64,000 nucleotides of DNA from Micromonospora cathayae (GTDB lineage Bacteria > Actinomycetota > Actinomycetes > Mycobacteriales > Micromonosporaceae). The notes under the pieces are model-generated. The model had not been told where the DNA came from. It ran no database searches and worked only from the letters and a program-made list of their open reading frames with translations. Within the stretch, counting starts at the first letter, position 1. Each line of letters opens with the position of its first letter. The DNA lies in NCBI RefSeq assembly GCF_028993575.1, contig NZ_CP118615.1, positions 806,001 to 870,000 of the forward strand, given 5' to 3'. The translations under genes were made by a program, and so were the position numbers. This document shows positions 26,865 to 36,174 of this stretch, one piece after another.

Positions 26865-29746
26865 CACCGGTCCCCGCTTCCCCGAGAGTTCTCGCCGACC
26901 AGGGCGAGGAACGCGTCCTCCAGGCGGCGCCGGGGCACCACCCGGTCCACCCCGACACCGGCCCGGACCAGCTCGGCGACCACCTCGCTGCGGGCGGTGC
27001 CGTTGGTGTCCACCACCAGCTGACCGTTGGAGTCGGGCAGCACCCGGACGCCGTCCAGCCGTTCCAGCACGGTCCGGGCGGCGGCCGGGTCGGTGACGTC
27101 GAACAGCACGCTGGGCGACTCGCCGACGATCTCGTCGACCGGCCCGGACGCCACGATCCGGCCCTTGTTCACCACGACCGCGTGGGTGCAGGTCTGTTCC
27201 ACCTCGGCGAGCAGGTGGCTGGAGACCAGCACCGCCCGGCCGTCGGTGGCGTACCGCTGGAGCACCCGGCGCATCTCGGCGATCTGCGGCGGGTCCAGCC
27301 CGTCGGTCGGCTCGTCCAGCACCAGCAGTTCCGGCAGGCCGAGCATGGCCTGGGCGATGGCGAGCCGCTGCTTCATGCCGTGGCTGTAGTTCTTGATCCG
27401 GCGGTGCACGGACGCGCCCAGGCCGGCGATCTCCAACGCCTGCTCGAAGTGCGCCTCCGCCTCCGGTCGTCCGGTGGCCCGCCAGTACGCCTTGAGGTTC
27501 TCCAGGCCGGACAGGTGCGGCAGGAAGCCCGGCCCCTCGACCAGCGCGCCGATCCGGGACAGCACCGGCGAGCCGGGGACCAGCCGGTGCCCGAAGACGT
27601 AGATCTCCCCGGCGGTGGGCTGGGTCAGCCCCATCAGCACCCGCAGGGTGGTGGTCTTGCCGGCGCCGTTCGGCCCGAGCAGCCCGACCACCTGACCGGG
27701 GTGCACCTCGAAGTCGACGTTCGACACGGCGACGAAGCCGTCGGCGTACTCCTTGCGGAGCTGCCGGACGGCCAGCGGCGTGCCCGCGTACGCCGGGTGG
27801 ATCGAGCTGTCCTGGCGGCGGTGCCGGCGGCGCAGCACGGCGACGACCACGACCAGCCCGACCACGATGGTGGCGAGCAGCCCGGCGAGCACCCAACGCC
27901 AGACGGTGGCGGTGGTGGGGATCGGGTCGCCGGCCACGGTGGGCAGCACCACCGGCCCGTCGCCCGGGGCGACGGTGTGCACGGTCGGCTCGGCCGGGGT
28001 GGCGTACGCCTGGTCGCTGGTGGCGACGACGATCCGGACCCGGTGCCCGGCCTCGATCCGGCGGACGATCGCCGGCAGGGTGACGGTGACCGGCTGGGCC
28101 TGCTCGATCCGCTCCGGCAGCCCGGTGAGCCGGACCGGGGCGACCAGGCCGTTGGGCAGGCTGGCCGCGCCGTTCGGGTCGACGTCGTAGAGCTTGACGA
28201 AGAGGACGGCCTCACCGGTCGGGGAGGCGGCCCGGATGCTGACGGTGGGCGCGCCGACCACGTCGACCGCCTCGTCCAGCGGGGCGGAGTCGAACCGGGC
28301 GTGCTGGCCGGGCAGGTCGCCGGCGATGCCGTCGAGCAGGCTGGAGAACGCGCCGGCCAGCGGCACCGAGGAGATCGCCGCCGGGTTGCCGCCGGGCGGG
28401 TTGGCGACCGGCTGCGCGGGCCCGGTCACGGTGATCTCGCGCCGCTGGTCGCCGGCGGTGCCCGGGTACTCGGTGGTGCGGTAGCCGGTCGCCACCAGGC
28501 CCCGGTCGAGGGCGTCGAAGCCGGCGATCCGGGACCAGGTGAAGTCGTCGCCCGGGGCGTCGCCCTCACCCTTGACGTAGTGGTTCAACCACTGCACGGT
28601 CAGGTACTTCACCCGGTCCGAGTCGGTCTTCGGGCCGTCGCCGCCGTCGTGTCCGCCGGTGAACCAGGCGACCCGGACGGGGGTGCCGGTGGCGGCGATG
28701 CCGCGCGCGTTGGCGTCCGCCTCGGCGAGCGGGAAGAGGCTGTCCGCTTCGCCCTGCACCAGCAGGGTCGGGGCCTTGATCCGGTCCAGTACGGGGGCCG
28801 GGCTGGACCGGCGCAGCAGGTCCACGGCGGCCTGGTCGGCCCGGCCGGTCGCGGCGATCCGCAGGTACGCGGCGCAGACGTCGGCGGCGAACCGACCGCA
28901 GGCCGGGTCGGCGGTCGGCGGCGGCACGCCCGGGGCGGCGGTCGACGGCGGGACGTCCTGGGAGGCGGGCGCGTCCGGGGCGGGCCGCCCGTCTGCGGTC
29001 CCGTTCTCCGCGTCCGCGCCGCCGGCGGCCGGGTCCGCTCCGGTGAGTCCGGCCAGTCCGGTGGGTGCCGCGCCGCTGCCGAAGAAGACCCCGGCCCAGC
29101 CCTTCTTGAAGACCCCGTCGGTGGGCGGCCGGCCGGTGCTCTCCGGCAGGAAGGCGCGGGGCAGGTCGTTCCAGGTGATCATGGGCACGATCGCGTCGAC
29201 CCGCTGGTCCTGCGCGGCCAGCAGCAGGGCCAGCCCGCCGCCGTAGGAGCCGCCGACCACTCCGACCGTCGGGTCGCCCTCGGCGTCGGTACGCACCTCG
29301 GGGCGGGTGGCCAGCCAGTCCAGCAGCCGCTGGGCGTCGCGTACCTCGTGGTCGGGGCTGTTCAGGTGGATCTGCCCGCCGCTGCGGCCGAAGCCGCGCG
29401 CGGTCCAGGTGAGCACCGCGTACCCCTGCTCGGTGAGTTCCTCGGCGTCGGTGCGGACCGAGTCCTTGGTGCCGCCGAAGCCGTGCGCGAGCAGCACCGC
29501 CGGCACCCTGCGGTCGGCCGACGCGTCCTCGGGCAGGAAGAAGGAGGTGTCCAGCGGCACCGGCTCGCCGCCGGTCGGGCCGGCCGGCACCGGCAGCAGC
29601 GCGGACCTGACGGTGAAGGACGGTTGCTCCGGCCACACCGCCCAGCCGACGGTCGCGGCGACCAGCACGGTCGCCACGGAGGCGGCGACCAGCCGGCGGC
29701 CGGTGGGCAGGGCGCGCCGGATTCGCGCGGCCGACAGCTTTGGCAT
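26864..29746 (-). CDS. X-Pro-dipeptidyl-peptidase-like hydrolase fused to an ABC ATPase
   Basis: About 960 residues combining an exported hydrolase with a cytoplasmic motor. Residues ~20-38 are a signal-anchor. Residues ~60-600 match the S15/CocE type: nucleophile Ser167 in GVVGGSYGGG, an Asp in LLVQGEADSLFP, His in WFTGGHDGGD, then a PepX C-terminal-like beta region. A second helix near 617-640 returns the chain to the cytoplasm, where an ABC domain carries Walker A GPNGAGKTTT (~695), signature YSHGMKQRLAIAQ and Walker B LLVLDEPTDGLD. It is coupled to a permease by a 1-nt overlap. A TACCGT hexamer 7 nt before the ATG suggests a leaderless transcript. Confidence 0.88.
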   Translation of the reverse strand: MPKLSAARIRRALPTGRRLVAASVATVLVAATVGWAVWPEQPSFTVRSALLPVPAGPTGGEPVPLDTSFFLPEDASADRRVPAVLLAHGFGGTKDSVRTDAEELTEQGYAVLTWTARGFGRSGGQIHLNSPDHEVRDAQRLLDWLATRPEVRTDAEGDPTVGVVGGSYGGGLALLLAAQDQRVDAIVPMITWNDLPRAFLPESTGRPPTDGVFKKGWAGVFFGSGAAPTGLAGLTGADPAAGGADAENGTADGRPAPDAPASQDVPPSTAAPGVPPPTADPACGRFAADVCAAYLRIAATGRADQAAVDLLRRSSPAPVLDRIKAPTLLVQGEADSLFPLAEADANARGIAATGTPVRVAWFTGGHDGGDGPKTDSDRVKYLTVQWLNHYVKGEGDAPGDDFTWSRIAGFDALDRGLVATGYRTTEYPGTAGDQRREITVTGPAQPVANPPGGNPAAISSVPLAGAFSSLLDGIAGDLPGQHARFDSAPLDEAVDVVGAPTVSIRAASPTGEAVLFVKLYDVDPNGAASLPNGLVAPVRLTGLPERIEQAQPVTVTLPAIVRRIEAGHRVRIVVATSDQAYATPAEPTVHTVAPGDGPVVLPTVAGDPIPTTATVWRWVLAGLLATIVVGLVVVVAVLRRRHRRQDSSIHPAYAGTPLAVRQLRKEYADGFVAVSNVDFEVHPGQVVGLLGPNGAGKTTTLRVLMGLTQPTAGEIYVFGHRLVPGSPVLSRIGALVEGPGFLPHLSGLENLKAYWRATGRPEAEAHFEQALEIAGLGASVHRRIKNYSHGMKQRLAIAQAMLGLPELLVLDEPTDGLDPPQIAEMRRVLQRYATDGRAVLVSSHLLAEVEQTCTHAVVVNKGRIVASGPVDEIVGESPSVLFDVTDPAAARTVLERLDGVRVLPDSNGQLVVDTNGTARSEVVAELVRAGVGVDRVVPRRRLEDAFLALVGENSRGSGDR

Positions 29747-29753
29747 GGAGCAC

Positions 29754-29759
29754 ACGGTA
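29754..29759 (-). promoter_or_regulatory. putative -10 element of a leaderless promoter (peptidase-ABC fusion)
   Basis: TACCGT on the minus strand, 7 nt before ATG 29746. Confidence 0.5.
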
Positions 29760-30453
29760 CGTCGTTGATCCTGAGCGTTGGCTGAGATGATCTCGACAAG
29801 GCTCCGGAGTCGCACGATGCAGGCGAAACGGTGGTGTCGCGCCCGCCGGGGCACGGCGGTGTCGCCGACATCGGGTGGATCAGACGATGAGATCAGCCGT
29901 ACGTCCGTACGGCCGGCCCGATCGGCGGTGCACACCTGGTCGACCGCGCAGGACCTATCGCAACATGGTGGGTTGAATTCGTGTTTCGTGAATTCCGAAT
30001 CTTCCCCCGAAACCCATGAGATGACACCATCCCACCCCCGCTTTCGCAACCTGAAGCACCTGAACGTTTACGCTTCGTCACTGACGGGCCGGAGTGGGAC
30101 ACCACGTCCACTCGGGGGCCGGGCGGACAGCACACCGACAGGTAGATTTCCGGTCCGGCGCACGAGACCCGGGACAGTGACCAGCCCTGCCCGCAGCCCC
30201 ACCCCGTCTGGCGTCCGGACCACCGCCGCCGACGGCGGGTGACGTGCCGGGCCGGGCGCACCCTCGGGCCGGCCGCCGGGTCGGTGGTCCGCACCACCAC
30301 CGACCCGGCGGCCCCGAACGGTTCCGGACAGACCCAGCAGGGGCGCGCGCCGCCCCCGACGGTCCGCGCGCGTCCGGGCCGGGACGGTCCGCGCGGCCCG
30401 CGCATTCCGGGGCGGGGCGGTCTGCGCATCCGGGCCGGGCGGACGGTGGCGGC

Positions 30454-30459
30454 TACCCT
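30454..30459 (+). promoter_or_regulatory. putative -10 element of a leaderless promoter (AAA ATPase)
   Basis: TACCCT, 7 nt before GTG 30467. No ribosome-binding site is present. Confidence 0.5.
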
Positions 30460-30466
30460 CGGGCGG

Positions 30467-32821
30467 GTGGCAGAACCCGAGTTGACCCTGATCGCCAGCC
30501 TGCGTCCGGCGGCGCTGGACGCCCGCCGGGGCGTCGTCCGGCTGCACCCGGAGGTGCTCACCGCACTGGCCCTGCGCCCCGGTGACCCGGTCCGGCTGAC
30601 CGGCCGACGACAGACCGCCGGCATCGTGGCGAAGGCCGATCCGGGGGCCGGCACCGGCCTGCTGTACGCCGACGACCTGATTCTCGGCAACCTGGGTGTC
30701 CGGGACGGCGGCCAGGTCACGGTCAGCCCGCTGCCGGTCAGCGCGGCCGGACGGGTGACGCTGCGTGGACCGGTCGAGATCGTCGCCGTCGTGTCGCCGG
30801 AGATGCTGCGGCTCGCGCTGCTCGGCAAGGTGGTCACCGCCGGGGACGACGTCTCGCTGCTCCCCCAGGACGTCGAGCCGGGCACCCCGGTCCGCGCGCT
30901 CGTCGAGGCCGCCCGGCGCAGCCTCGCCAACACCGTCGGGTACGCCTGGACCAGTGCCCTGCTCACCGTGGTCACCGTGGAGCCGGGCTCCGGTTCGCTG
31001 GTCACCATGGACACCGTGGTCGGCTGGGAGCACGGTCCGGTCACCCACGGCTCTCCGGCTGCCCTCGGCCGGGGCCCGGCGAACGGTACGCCCGGCGGAG
31101 CGGGCACGCCCGGCGGGACAGCGGTCGGCACGGCCGGCGGTACCCGCGCGGGTGGACCGGGCCACGGCACCACCGCCGGGCCGGCGAACCCCGTCGGGGC
31201 CGGAGCGGCCGGTGGCTTCGAGGGCGGGTCCACGGGCACCGTCGGGGCCGAGGAGCCGGCACCGGAGGTGGACGAGCTACCCGGACTGCGGGCCCAGGCC
31301 GACGAGCTGACCGAACTGCTCGACCTCGGCTTCCACCACCACGAGGTGCTCGGCAAACTGGGCACCACGGTGTCGCTGGGCGTACTGGTCAGCGGGCCGG
31401 CCGGGTCGGGCAAGTCGGCGCTGGTGCGGGCGGTCGCCGCGAAGGTACGGGCCCGGGTCCGCCCGGTCTGGGCGCCGGAACTGGCGGCGCTGACCAACCA
31501 GGCCGCCGCCGAACGGCTCCGCGACGCCGCCGCCTCGGTACGCGCCGACGGGGCGGCCGTCCTGCTGGTCACCGACGTGGAGGCGCTCGCCCCGGCGGAC
31601 CAGCCCGGCCCGCTCGGCACCGTCGTCCGGCAGGTGATCGCCGAGACGGTACGGGCCGGGGCGGCGGTGGTCTGCACCACCAGCCGTCCCGAGGCGCTCG
31701 ACCCGGCGCTACGGGCCCCGGACCTGCTCTCCCTGCGGATCGACGTGCCGCTGCCCGACGCGGCGCTGCGCCGGGAGCAGCTGACCGTGCTGACCCGCCG
31801 GATGCCGCTGGCCGCCGACGTCCGGCTGGACGAGGTGGCCGCCCGTGCCCCCGGCTTCGTCGCCGCCGACCTGGCCGCCCTGGTCCGCGAGGCCGGGGTA
31901 CGGGCGGCGCTGCGGCAGAAGGACACCGACACGCCGACCGTGGCGATGGCGGACTTCACCGCCGCCCGGGAGGTGGTCCGCCCCACCTCGATGGTGTCCT
32001 CCACGCTGGAGATCGCCACCGTCACCCTGGAGGACGTCGGGGACCTGGTCGAGGTCAAGGAGACCCTCACCGAGTCGGTGCTGTGGCCGCTGACCTACCC
32101 GGACACCTTCGCCCGGTTGGGGGTGCAGCCGCCACGCGGGGTGCTGCTGTACGGGCCGCCGGGCTGCGGCAAGACGTACCTGGTCACCGCGCTGGCCGGT
32201 TCGGGGCGGGCGAACGTGCTCTCGGTCAAGGGCGCGGAACTGCTGTCCAAGTGGGTCGGGGAGAGCGAACGGGCGGTCCGGGAACTGTTCCGCCGGGCCC
32301 GCGAGGCCGCCCCGACGCTGATCTTCCTGGACGAGGTGGACGCGCTCGCCCCGGTACGCGGCCAGGCCACCGACGGCGGCACCACGGACCGGGTGGTCGC
32401 CGCCCTGCTGACCGAACTGGACGGGGTGGAGGCGCTGCGCAACGTGGTGGTGGTCGGCGCGACCAACCGGCCCGACCTGGTCGATCCGGCGTTGCTGCGG
32501 CCCGGACGGCTGGAGCGGCTGGTCTACGTTCCGCCACCGGACGCGGACGCCCGGGTGGAGATCCTGCGGGCCGCCTCCCGCAACGTGCCGCTCGCCGGGG
32601 ACGTGGACCTCGCCCCGCTGGCCGAGGCGCTGGACGGCTTCTCGGCGGCGGACTGCGCCGCGCTGGTCCGGGAGGCGGCGCTCGCCGCGATGCGGGAGTC
32701 GCTGACCGCCTCCACGGTCACCGCCGCGCACGTGGCGCAGGCCCGCGCGCGGATCCGGCCGTCCCTGGACCCGGCCCAGGTCGCCTGGCTGGCCGCGTAC
32801 GCCGCCGACCGGCAGGGCTGA
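30467..32821 (+). CDS. CDC48/VCP-like AAA+ ATPase
   Basis: 784 residues. The N-terminal ~180 residues (from LTLIASLRPAALDARRG) resemble the CDC48 N domain, followed by a Gly-rich linker (~190-265). D1 has Walker A GPAGSGKSALVRA near 309, but its Walker B reads LLVTDVEAL (no Asp-Glu pair) and the second region of homology lacks arginine fingers, so D1 may bind but not hydrolyse ATP. D2 is canonical: GPPGCGKTYLVTA (~562), LIFLDEVDALAP and ATNRPDLVDPALLRPGR. Such ATPases unfold or remodel proteins. No protease or Pup-pathway gene is adjacent. GTG 30467 follows TACCCT, suggesting leaderless expression. Confidence 0.9.
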   Translation: MAEPELTLIASLRPAALDARRGVVRLHPEVLTALALRPGDPVRLTGRRQTAGIVAKADPGAGTGLLYADDLILGNLGVRDGGQVTVSPLPVSAAGRVTLRGPVEIVAVVSPEMLRLALLGKVVTAGDDVSLLPQDVEPGTPVRALVEAARRSLANTVGYAWTSALLTVVTVEPGSGSLVTMDTVVGWEHGPVTHGSPAALGRGPANGTPGGAGTPGGTAVGTAGGTRAGGPGHGTTAGPANPVGAGAAGGFEGGSTGTVGAEEPAPEVDELPGLRAQADELTELLDLGFHHHEVLGKLGTTVSLGVLVSGPAGSGKSALVRAVAAKVRARVRPVWAPELAALTNQAAAERLRDAAASVRADGAAVLLVTDVEALAPADQPGPLGTVVRQVIAETVRAGAAVVCTTSRPEALDPALRAPDLLSLRIDVPLPDAALRREQLTVLTRRMPLAADVRLDEVAARAPGFVAADLAALVREAGVRAALRQKDTDTPTVAMADFTAAREVVRPTSMVSSTLEIATVTLEDVGDLVEVKETLTESVLWPLTYPDTFARLGVQPPRGVLLYGPPGCGKTYLVTALAGSGRANVLSVKGAELLSKWVGESERAVRELFRRAREAAPTLIFLDEVDALAPVRGQATDGGTTDRVVAALLTELDGVEALRNVVVVGATNRPDLVDPALLRPGRLERLVYVPPPDADARVEILRAASRNVPLAGDVDLAPLAEALDGFSAADCAALVREAALAAMRESLTASTVTAAHVAQARARIRPSLDPAQVAWLAAYAADRQG

Positions 32822-32930
32822 CCCGGCCCCGCCGGAGCCGGGCCGGACCGACACGCGGCAGCGCCGCCGGAGCCGGGCCGGGCGGACGCGGGTGGTGGCC
32901 GCCGCCACCGGGGACCGGTCGCGGATCGGT

Positions 32931-34040
32931 TCAGTCCAGCCAGGTGCCGCCGCGCATCACCCGGAGCACGTTCAGGTCGTCGTCGAGGACCACCAGGTCG
33001 GCGCGGAGGCCCGCCCGCAACGCGCCGACCCGGTCGCCCAGGCCGATGGCGCGGGCCGGGGTGGTGGCGGCCATCCGGCAGGCGTCCGGCAGGGCGATCC
33101 CGGCGGCCACCGCGTGCCGCAGGGCGGCGTCCATGGTGAGGGTGCTGCCGGCGATCGCGCCGTCCCGGTCCAGCCGGGCCACCCCGTCGGCCACGGTGAC
33201 CGCCTGGCCGCCCAGTTCGTACCCGCCGTCGGGCATGCCGGCGGCGGCCATCGCGTCGGTGACCAGCGCGGTCCGTTCCGGACCGGCGACCGAGGTGGCG
33301 AAGGTGAGCATCCCGTCGTGCAGGTGCACCCCGTCGGGGATCAGCTCGCAGACCACGTTGGGGGCGGCGAGCAGGGCGACCACCGGACCGGGTTCGCGGT
33401 GGTGCACCGGACGCATGCCGTTGAACAGGTGGGTGCCGACGCTCGCCCCGGCCGCGATCGCGGCCCGGGTCTGCTCGTGGCCGGCGTCGGTGTGGCCGAT
33501 GGCCGCGACCACCCGTTCCCCGGTGAGCAGCCTGATCGCCTCCAGCGCGCCGGCCCGCTCGGGGGCCAGGGTGACCATGCGTACCGCACCGTCGCCGAGC
33601 CGGATCAGCTCGGTCAGTTCCGCCGTCGACGGGTCGCGGAGGTGTTCCGGGTTCTGCGCCCCGCAGCGCGCGGTGGCGAGGTACGGGCCCTCGAAGTGCA
33701 GGCCGGCGAGCACCCCCTCCCGGACCAGCGGCGCGAACGCCACGGTGGCCGCCCGCATCAGCTCGTACGGGGAGCTGACCAGGCTGGCCAGCAGCGTGGT
33801 GGTGCCGTGCCGGAGGTGGAACGCGGCGGCCTGCCGGGCCGCGTCCGGGTCGCCGGTGGTGAAGGTGTGTCCGCCACCGCCGTGGGTGTGCATGTCCACG
33901 AAGCCGGGGACGATCCAGTGGCCGTCGCGCACCGACGGGTACTCCGCGACCGCGCGGATCCGGTCCCCGTCGATCTCCACGCAGCCCTGGCGGATCACCC
34001 CGGTGGGGGTGACCACCTTGCCGTTCACCCGCAGGGTCAT
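32931..34040 (-). CDS. nagA: N-acetylglucosamine-6-phosphate deacetylase
   Basis: 369 residues. Removes acetate from GlcNAc-6-phosphate in the cytosol to give glucosamine-6-phosphate. Amidohydrolase motifs are visible: IVPGFVDMHTHGGGGHTFT, the metal-site Glu in LAGLHFEGPYL, His in AAIGHTDAGHEQT and GTHLFNGMRPVHHREPG, and the catalytic Asp in ALVTDAMAAAGMPDGGY. It is the last gene of a three-gene operon; its start overlaps the ROK kinase stop by 4 nt. Confidence 0.95.
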   Translation of the reverse strand: MTLRVNGKVVTPTGVIRQGCVEIDGDRIRAVAEYPSVRDGHWIVPGFVDMHTHGGGGHTFTTGDPDAARQAAAFHLRHGTTTLLASLVSSPYELMRAATVAFAPLVREGVLAGLHFEGPYLATARCGAQNPEHLRDPSTAELTELIRLGDGAVRMVTLAPERAGALEAIRLLTGERVVAAIGHTDAGHEQTRAAIAAGASVGTHLFNGMRPVHHREPGPVVALLAAPNVVCELIPDGVHLHDGMLTFATSVAGPERTALVTDAMAAAGMPDGGYELGGQAVTVADGVARLDRDGAIAGSTLTMDAALRHAVAAGIALPDACRMAATTPARAIGLGDRVGALRAGLRADLVVLDDDLNVLRVMRGGTWLD

Positions 34041-35053
34041 CGGTTCTCCAGTGCGTCGAGGGCGAGGAGGGCCGCGCCGAGGCAGCCGGCCTCGTCACCG
34101 AGGGTGGCGGCGACCAGTCGCGGCTCCCGGTGGAAGGTCATCCGTTCCCGCAGCGCGGAGCGGAGCGGGTCGAGCAGGTGCCGTCCGGCCCGGACCAGTC
34201 CGCCGCCGAGGACGATCGCCTGCACGTCGAAGAGCGCCTGGCCGGTGGCGAGCCCGTCGGCGAGCGCCTCCACCGCGCTGGTCCACACCTCCCGGGCCAG
34301 TTCCTCACCGGCCACCGCCCGCTCGGCCACCTGGGCGGCGGTGCTGCCGGGCACGCCGGCCAGTTCGGCGTACCGGCGGCCGATGGCGGCGGCCGAGGCC
34401 ATCGCCTCCAGGCAGCCGGTGCGTCCGCAGCCGCAGCGCGGGCCGCAGGGGCGTACCAGGATGTGGCCGATCTCCCCGGCGGCGCCGTGCGCGCCGACGG
34501 CGGCCGACCCGTCGACCACGTGGGCGGCGGCGATCCCGGTGCCGATCGCGACGAACAGCACGTGCGCGGTGCCCCGGCCGGCGCCCAGCCGGGCCTCGGC
34601 GAGGCCCCCGGCGCGCACGTCGTGGCCGAGCGCGGTGGGCAGTCCGAGCCGCGCCACCGCCAGGTCCCGCAGGGGTACGTCCCGGAAGCCCACGTTCGCC
34701 GACCAGACCGCCATCCCGGCGGCCTCGTCGATGACGCCGGGTACGGCGATGCCGACGGCCCGGGGGGTGTGCCCGTCGGCGCGGGCCTTGCCGGCCAGCC
34801 CGTCGGCGACGTCCAGGATGGTGTCGACCACCGCGTCCGGGCCGCGCTCGGCCCCGGTCGGGTGCCGTTCGGCGTGTACGACGCTGCCGTCCGGGCGGAC
34901 CAGGGCGCACTTCATGCCCGTCCCGCCGACGTCCAACGCGATCACGACGGGACCGGCGTCGCCGGGGCCCGTTTCCAGCGGATCGGCCGCGGTGCGGACG
35001 GCGGACGGCGGACCGGCGTCACCGGGGGTGGTGGCGGGTGGGCCAGCGGTCAC
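34037..35053 (-). CDS. ROK-family sugar kinase, likely GlcNAc or glucosamine kinase
   Basis: 338 residues. The phosphate loop is ALDVGGTGMKCALV; the ROK zinc motif is complete (CGPRCGCGRTGCLEA) with the upstream His in GAAGEIGHILVRP. The first ~35 residues (Ala/Gly/Pro/Thr-rich) are not conserved, so the true start may be downstream of the GTG at 35053. Sitting between the SIS gene and nagA, with 4-nt overlaps on both sides, it probably phosphorylates N-acetylglucosamine imported by an ABC transporter. Confidence 0.9.
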   Translation of the reverse strand: MTAGPPATTPGDAGPPSAVRTAADPLETGPGDAGPVVIALDVGGTGMKCALVRPDGSVVHAERHPTGAERGPDAVVDTILDVADGLAGKARADGHTPRAVGIAVPGVIDEAAGMAVWSANVGFRDVPLRDLAVARLGLPTALGHDVRAGGLAEARLGAGRGTAHVLFVAIGTGIAAAHVVDGSAAVGAHGAAGEIGHILVRPCGPRCGCGRTGCLEAMASAAAIGRRYAELAGVPGSTAAQVAERAVAGEELAREVWTSAVEALADGLATGQALFDVQAIVLGGGLVRAGRHLLDPLRSALRERMTFHREPRLVAATLGDEAGCLGAALLALDALENR

Positions 35054-35979
35054 GCCAGCACCACGGAGCGGGACAGGTGCCGGGGTGCGTCGGGGTCGAG
35101 ACCCCGGCTGGTGGCCAGCGCCACCGCGAAGCGCTGCGCCAGGATCAGGTCGGCCATCGGGTCGACCGGGTTACGTCCGGCGGCCCACCGGCCCAGTACC
35201 GTCCGGCAGCCGTTGGTGCGGCTGTGCACGAAGGCGGCACCGGTGGCGGCGACGTCCTCGGCGAGTCCGTCGGGGATCTCGCCGAACGCCCAGACCAGCC
35301 GGCCCGGTGCGGCGATGGAGATCGGCCCGTGCCGGTAGTCCATGGCCGGGTACGCCTCGGCCCAGAACAGCGCCGCCTCCCGGCACTTCAGCGCGGCCTC
35401 CTGGGCGAGGCCGACGGTCCAGCCCCGGCCGAGGAAGGTGGCCTGTTCCACCCGGGTCGGGTCGAGCGGCAGCGGTGCGCGGACGGCCACCTCGGCGTCG
35501 GCGGCGAGCGCGGAGACGTTGTCGCCGAGGTGGGCGCGGAGCAGCGCCAGGGCGGTGGTGGCGAACCGGGTCTGCACCACGGAACGCTCGTCGGCGAACG
35601 GCAGGAGCACCGCGTCGTCGGCGATGCGGGTGGCCGGGGAGTCCGGGTCGCCGGCGATGACCGTGGTCCGCACCTGCCCGTCCAACGCGGCGAGCAGCTC
35701 GGTGACCTCGGTGGTGGTGCCGGAGCGGGTGATCGCGATGAGCCGGTCGTAGCGGCGGCCGGCGGGGAACTCGGACGCCTGGAACGCGTCGGTCTCGCCC
35801 TGGCCGGCGGCTTCCCGGCGGGCGGCGTACGCGGCGGCCATGAACCAGGAGGTGCCGCAGCCGACGACGGCCACCCGCTCGCCGGGGCGGGGCAGCCGGT
35901 CGGTGACGGTCGGGGCGAGGTGCGCCGCCTCCCGCCAGCAGTCGGGCTGGCTCGCGATCTCCGCGTCCACGTACGCCAT
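35050..35979 (-). CDS. SIS-domain protein, likely glucosamine-6-phosphate deaminase-type isomerase
   Basis: 309 residues with two SIS folds: the first has VAVVGCGTSWFMAAAYAAR and IAITRSGTTTEVTELLAAL, the second LGRGWTVGLAQEAALKCREA and YRHGPISI. These match the isomerase half of glucosamine-6-phosphate synthase and the AgaS/NagB-II deaminases, and there is no glutaminase domain. In this operon it would convert glucosamine-6-phosphate to fructose-6-phosphate and ammonia. First gene of the operon; ATG 35979 with GAGGAG upstream. AgaS-like use of galactosamine is the alternative. Confidence 0.85.
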   Translation of the reverse strand: MAYVDAEIASQPDCWREAAHLAPTVTDRLPRPGERVAVVGCGTSWFMAAAYAARREAAGQGETDAFQASEFPAGRRYDRLIAITRSGTTTEVTELLAALDGQVRTTVIAGDPDSPATRIADDAVLLPFADERSVVQTRFATTALALLRAHLGDNVSALAADAEVAVRAPLPLDPTRVEQATFLGRGWTVGLAQEAALKCREAALFWAEAYPAMDYRHGPISIAAPGRLVWAFGEIPDGLAEDVAATGAAFVHSRTNGCRTVLGRWAAGRNPVDPMADLILAQRFAVALATSRGLDPDAPRHLSRSVVLA

Positions 35980-36003
35980 GAGAACTCCTCGCAGGGGAGA
36001 CTG

Positions 36004-36123
36004 TGCGCAATACGGCTCGTTACGGCTATGTTTCGAGCGTTATTCTGCGCGAAGTCCGGGGGTTCTGGCAACCACCTACCGGATCGCGCAGACCAAGGTT
36101 TTGCGCGTACCGAGTTTCGCGCA
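36004..36123. promoter_or_regulatory. cluster of TGCGC-type sites between the nag operon and its DeoR-type regulator
   Basis: Recurring octamers in the 195-bp divergent gap: TGCGCAA (36004), TGCGCGAA (36046), TCGCGCA (36084), TGCGCGTA (36102) and TTCGCGCA (36116). The copies at 36046 and 36116 are exact inverse complements. They are good candidates for the operator of the adjacent DeoR-type protein. Confidence 0.5.
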
Positions 36124-36174
36124 CTACTGTGCACGCAACCAATCACCTTCCGTGCAGCCACTGGAGGCCCCCGG

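Larger units (their letters stand above)
29747..30466. other. 720-bp divergent intergenic region
   Basis: No convincing gene. It contains the leaderless -10 elements of both flanking genes. A relatively AT-rich patch at ~29955-30075 has two GAATTC sites 15 bp apart (29975, 29990) and an inverted GGTGGG/CCCACC pair. 30250-30450 is very GC-rich with an open frame continuous with the AAA ATPase but without homology. Confidence 0.5.

Noticed and set aside
27182..29785. Plus-strand open frame of ~870 codons over the peptidase-ABC gene
   Set aside because: Gly/Val/Arg/Asp-rich shadow of the real gene; no motifs.
30239..30466. N-terminal extension of the CDC48-like protein
   Set aside because: Only Arg/Pro/Gly-rich sequence, and a -10 hexamer sits exactly before GTG 30467.
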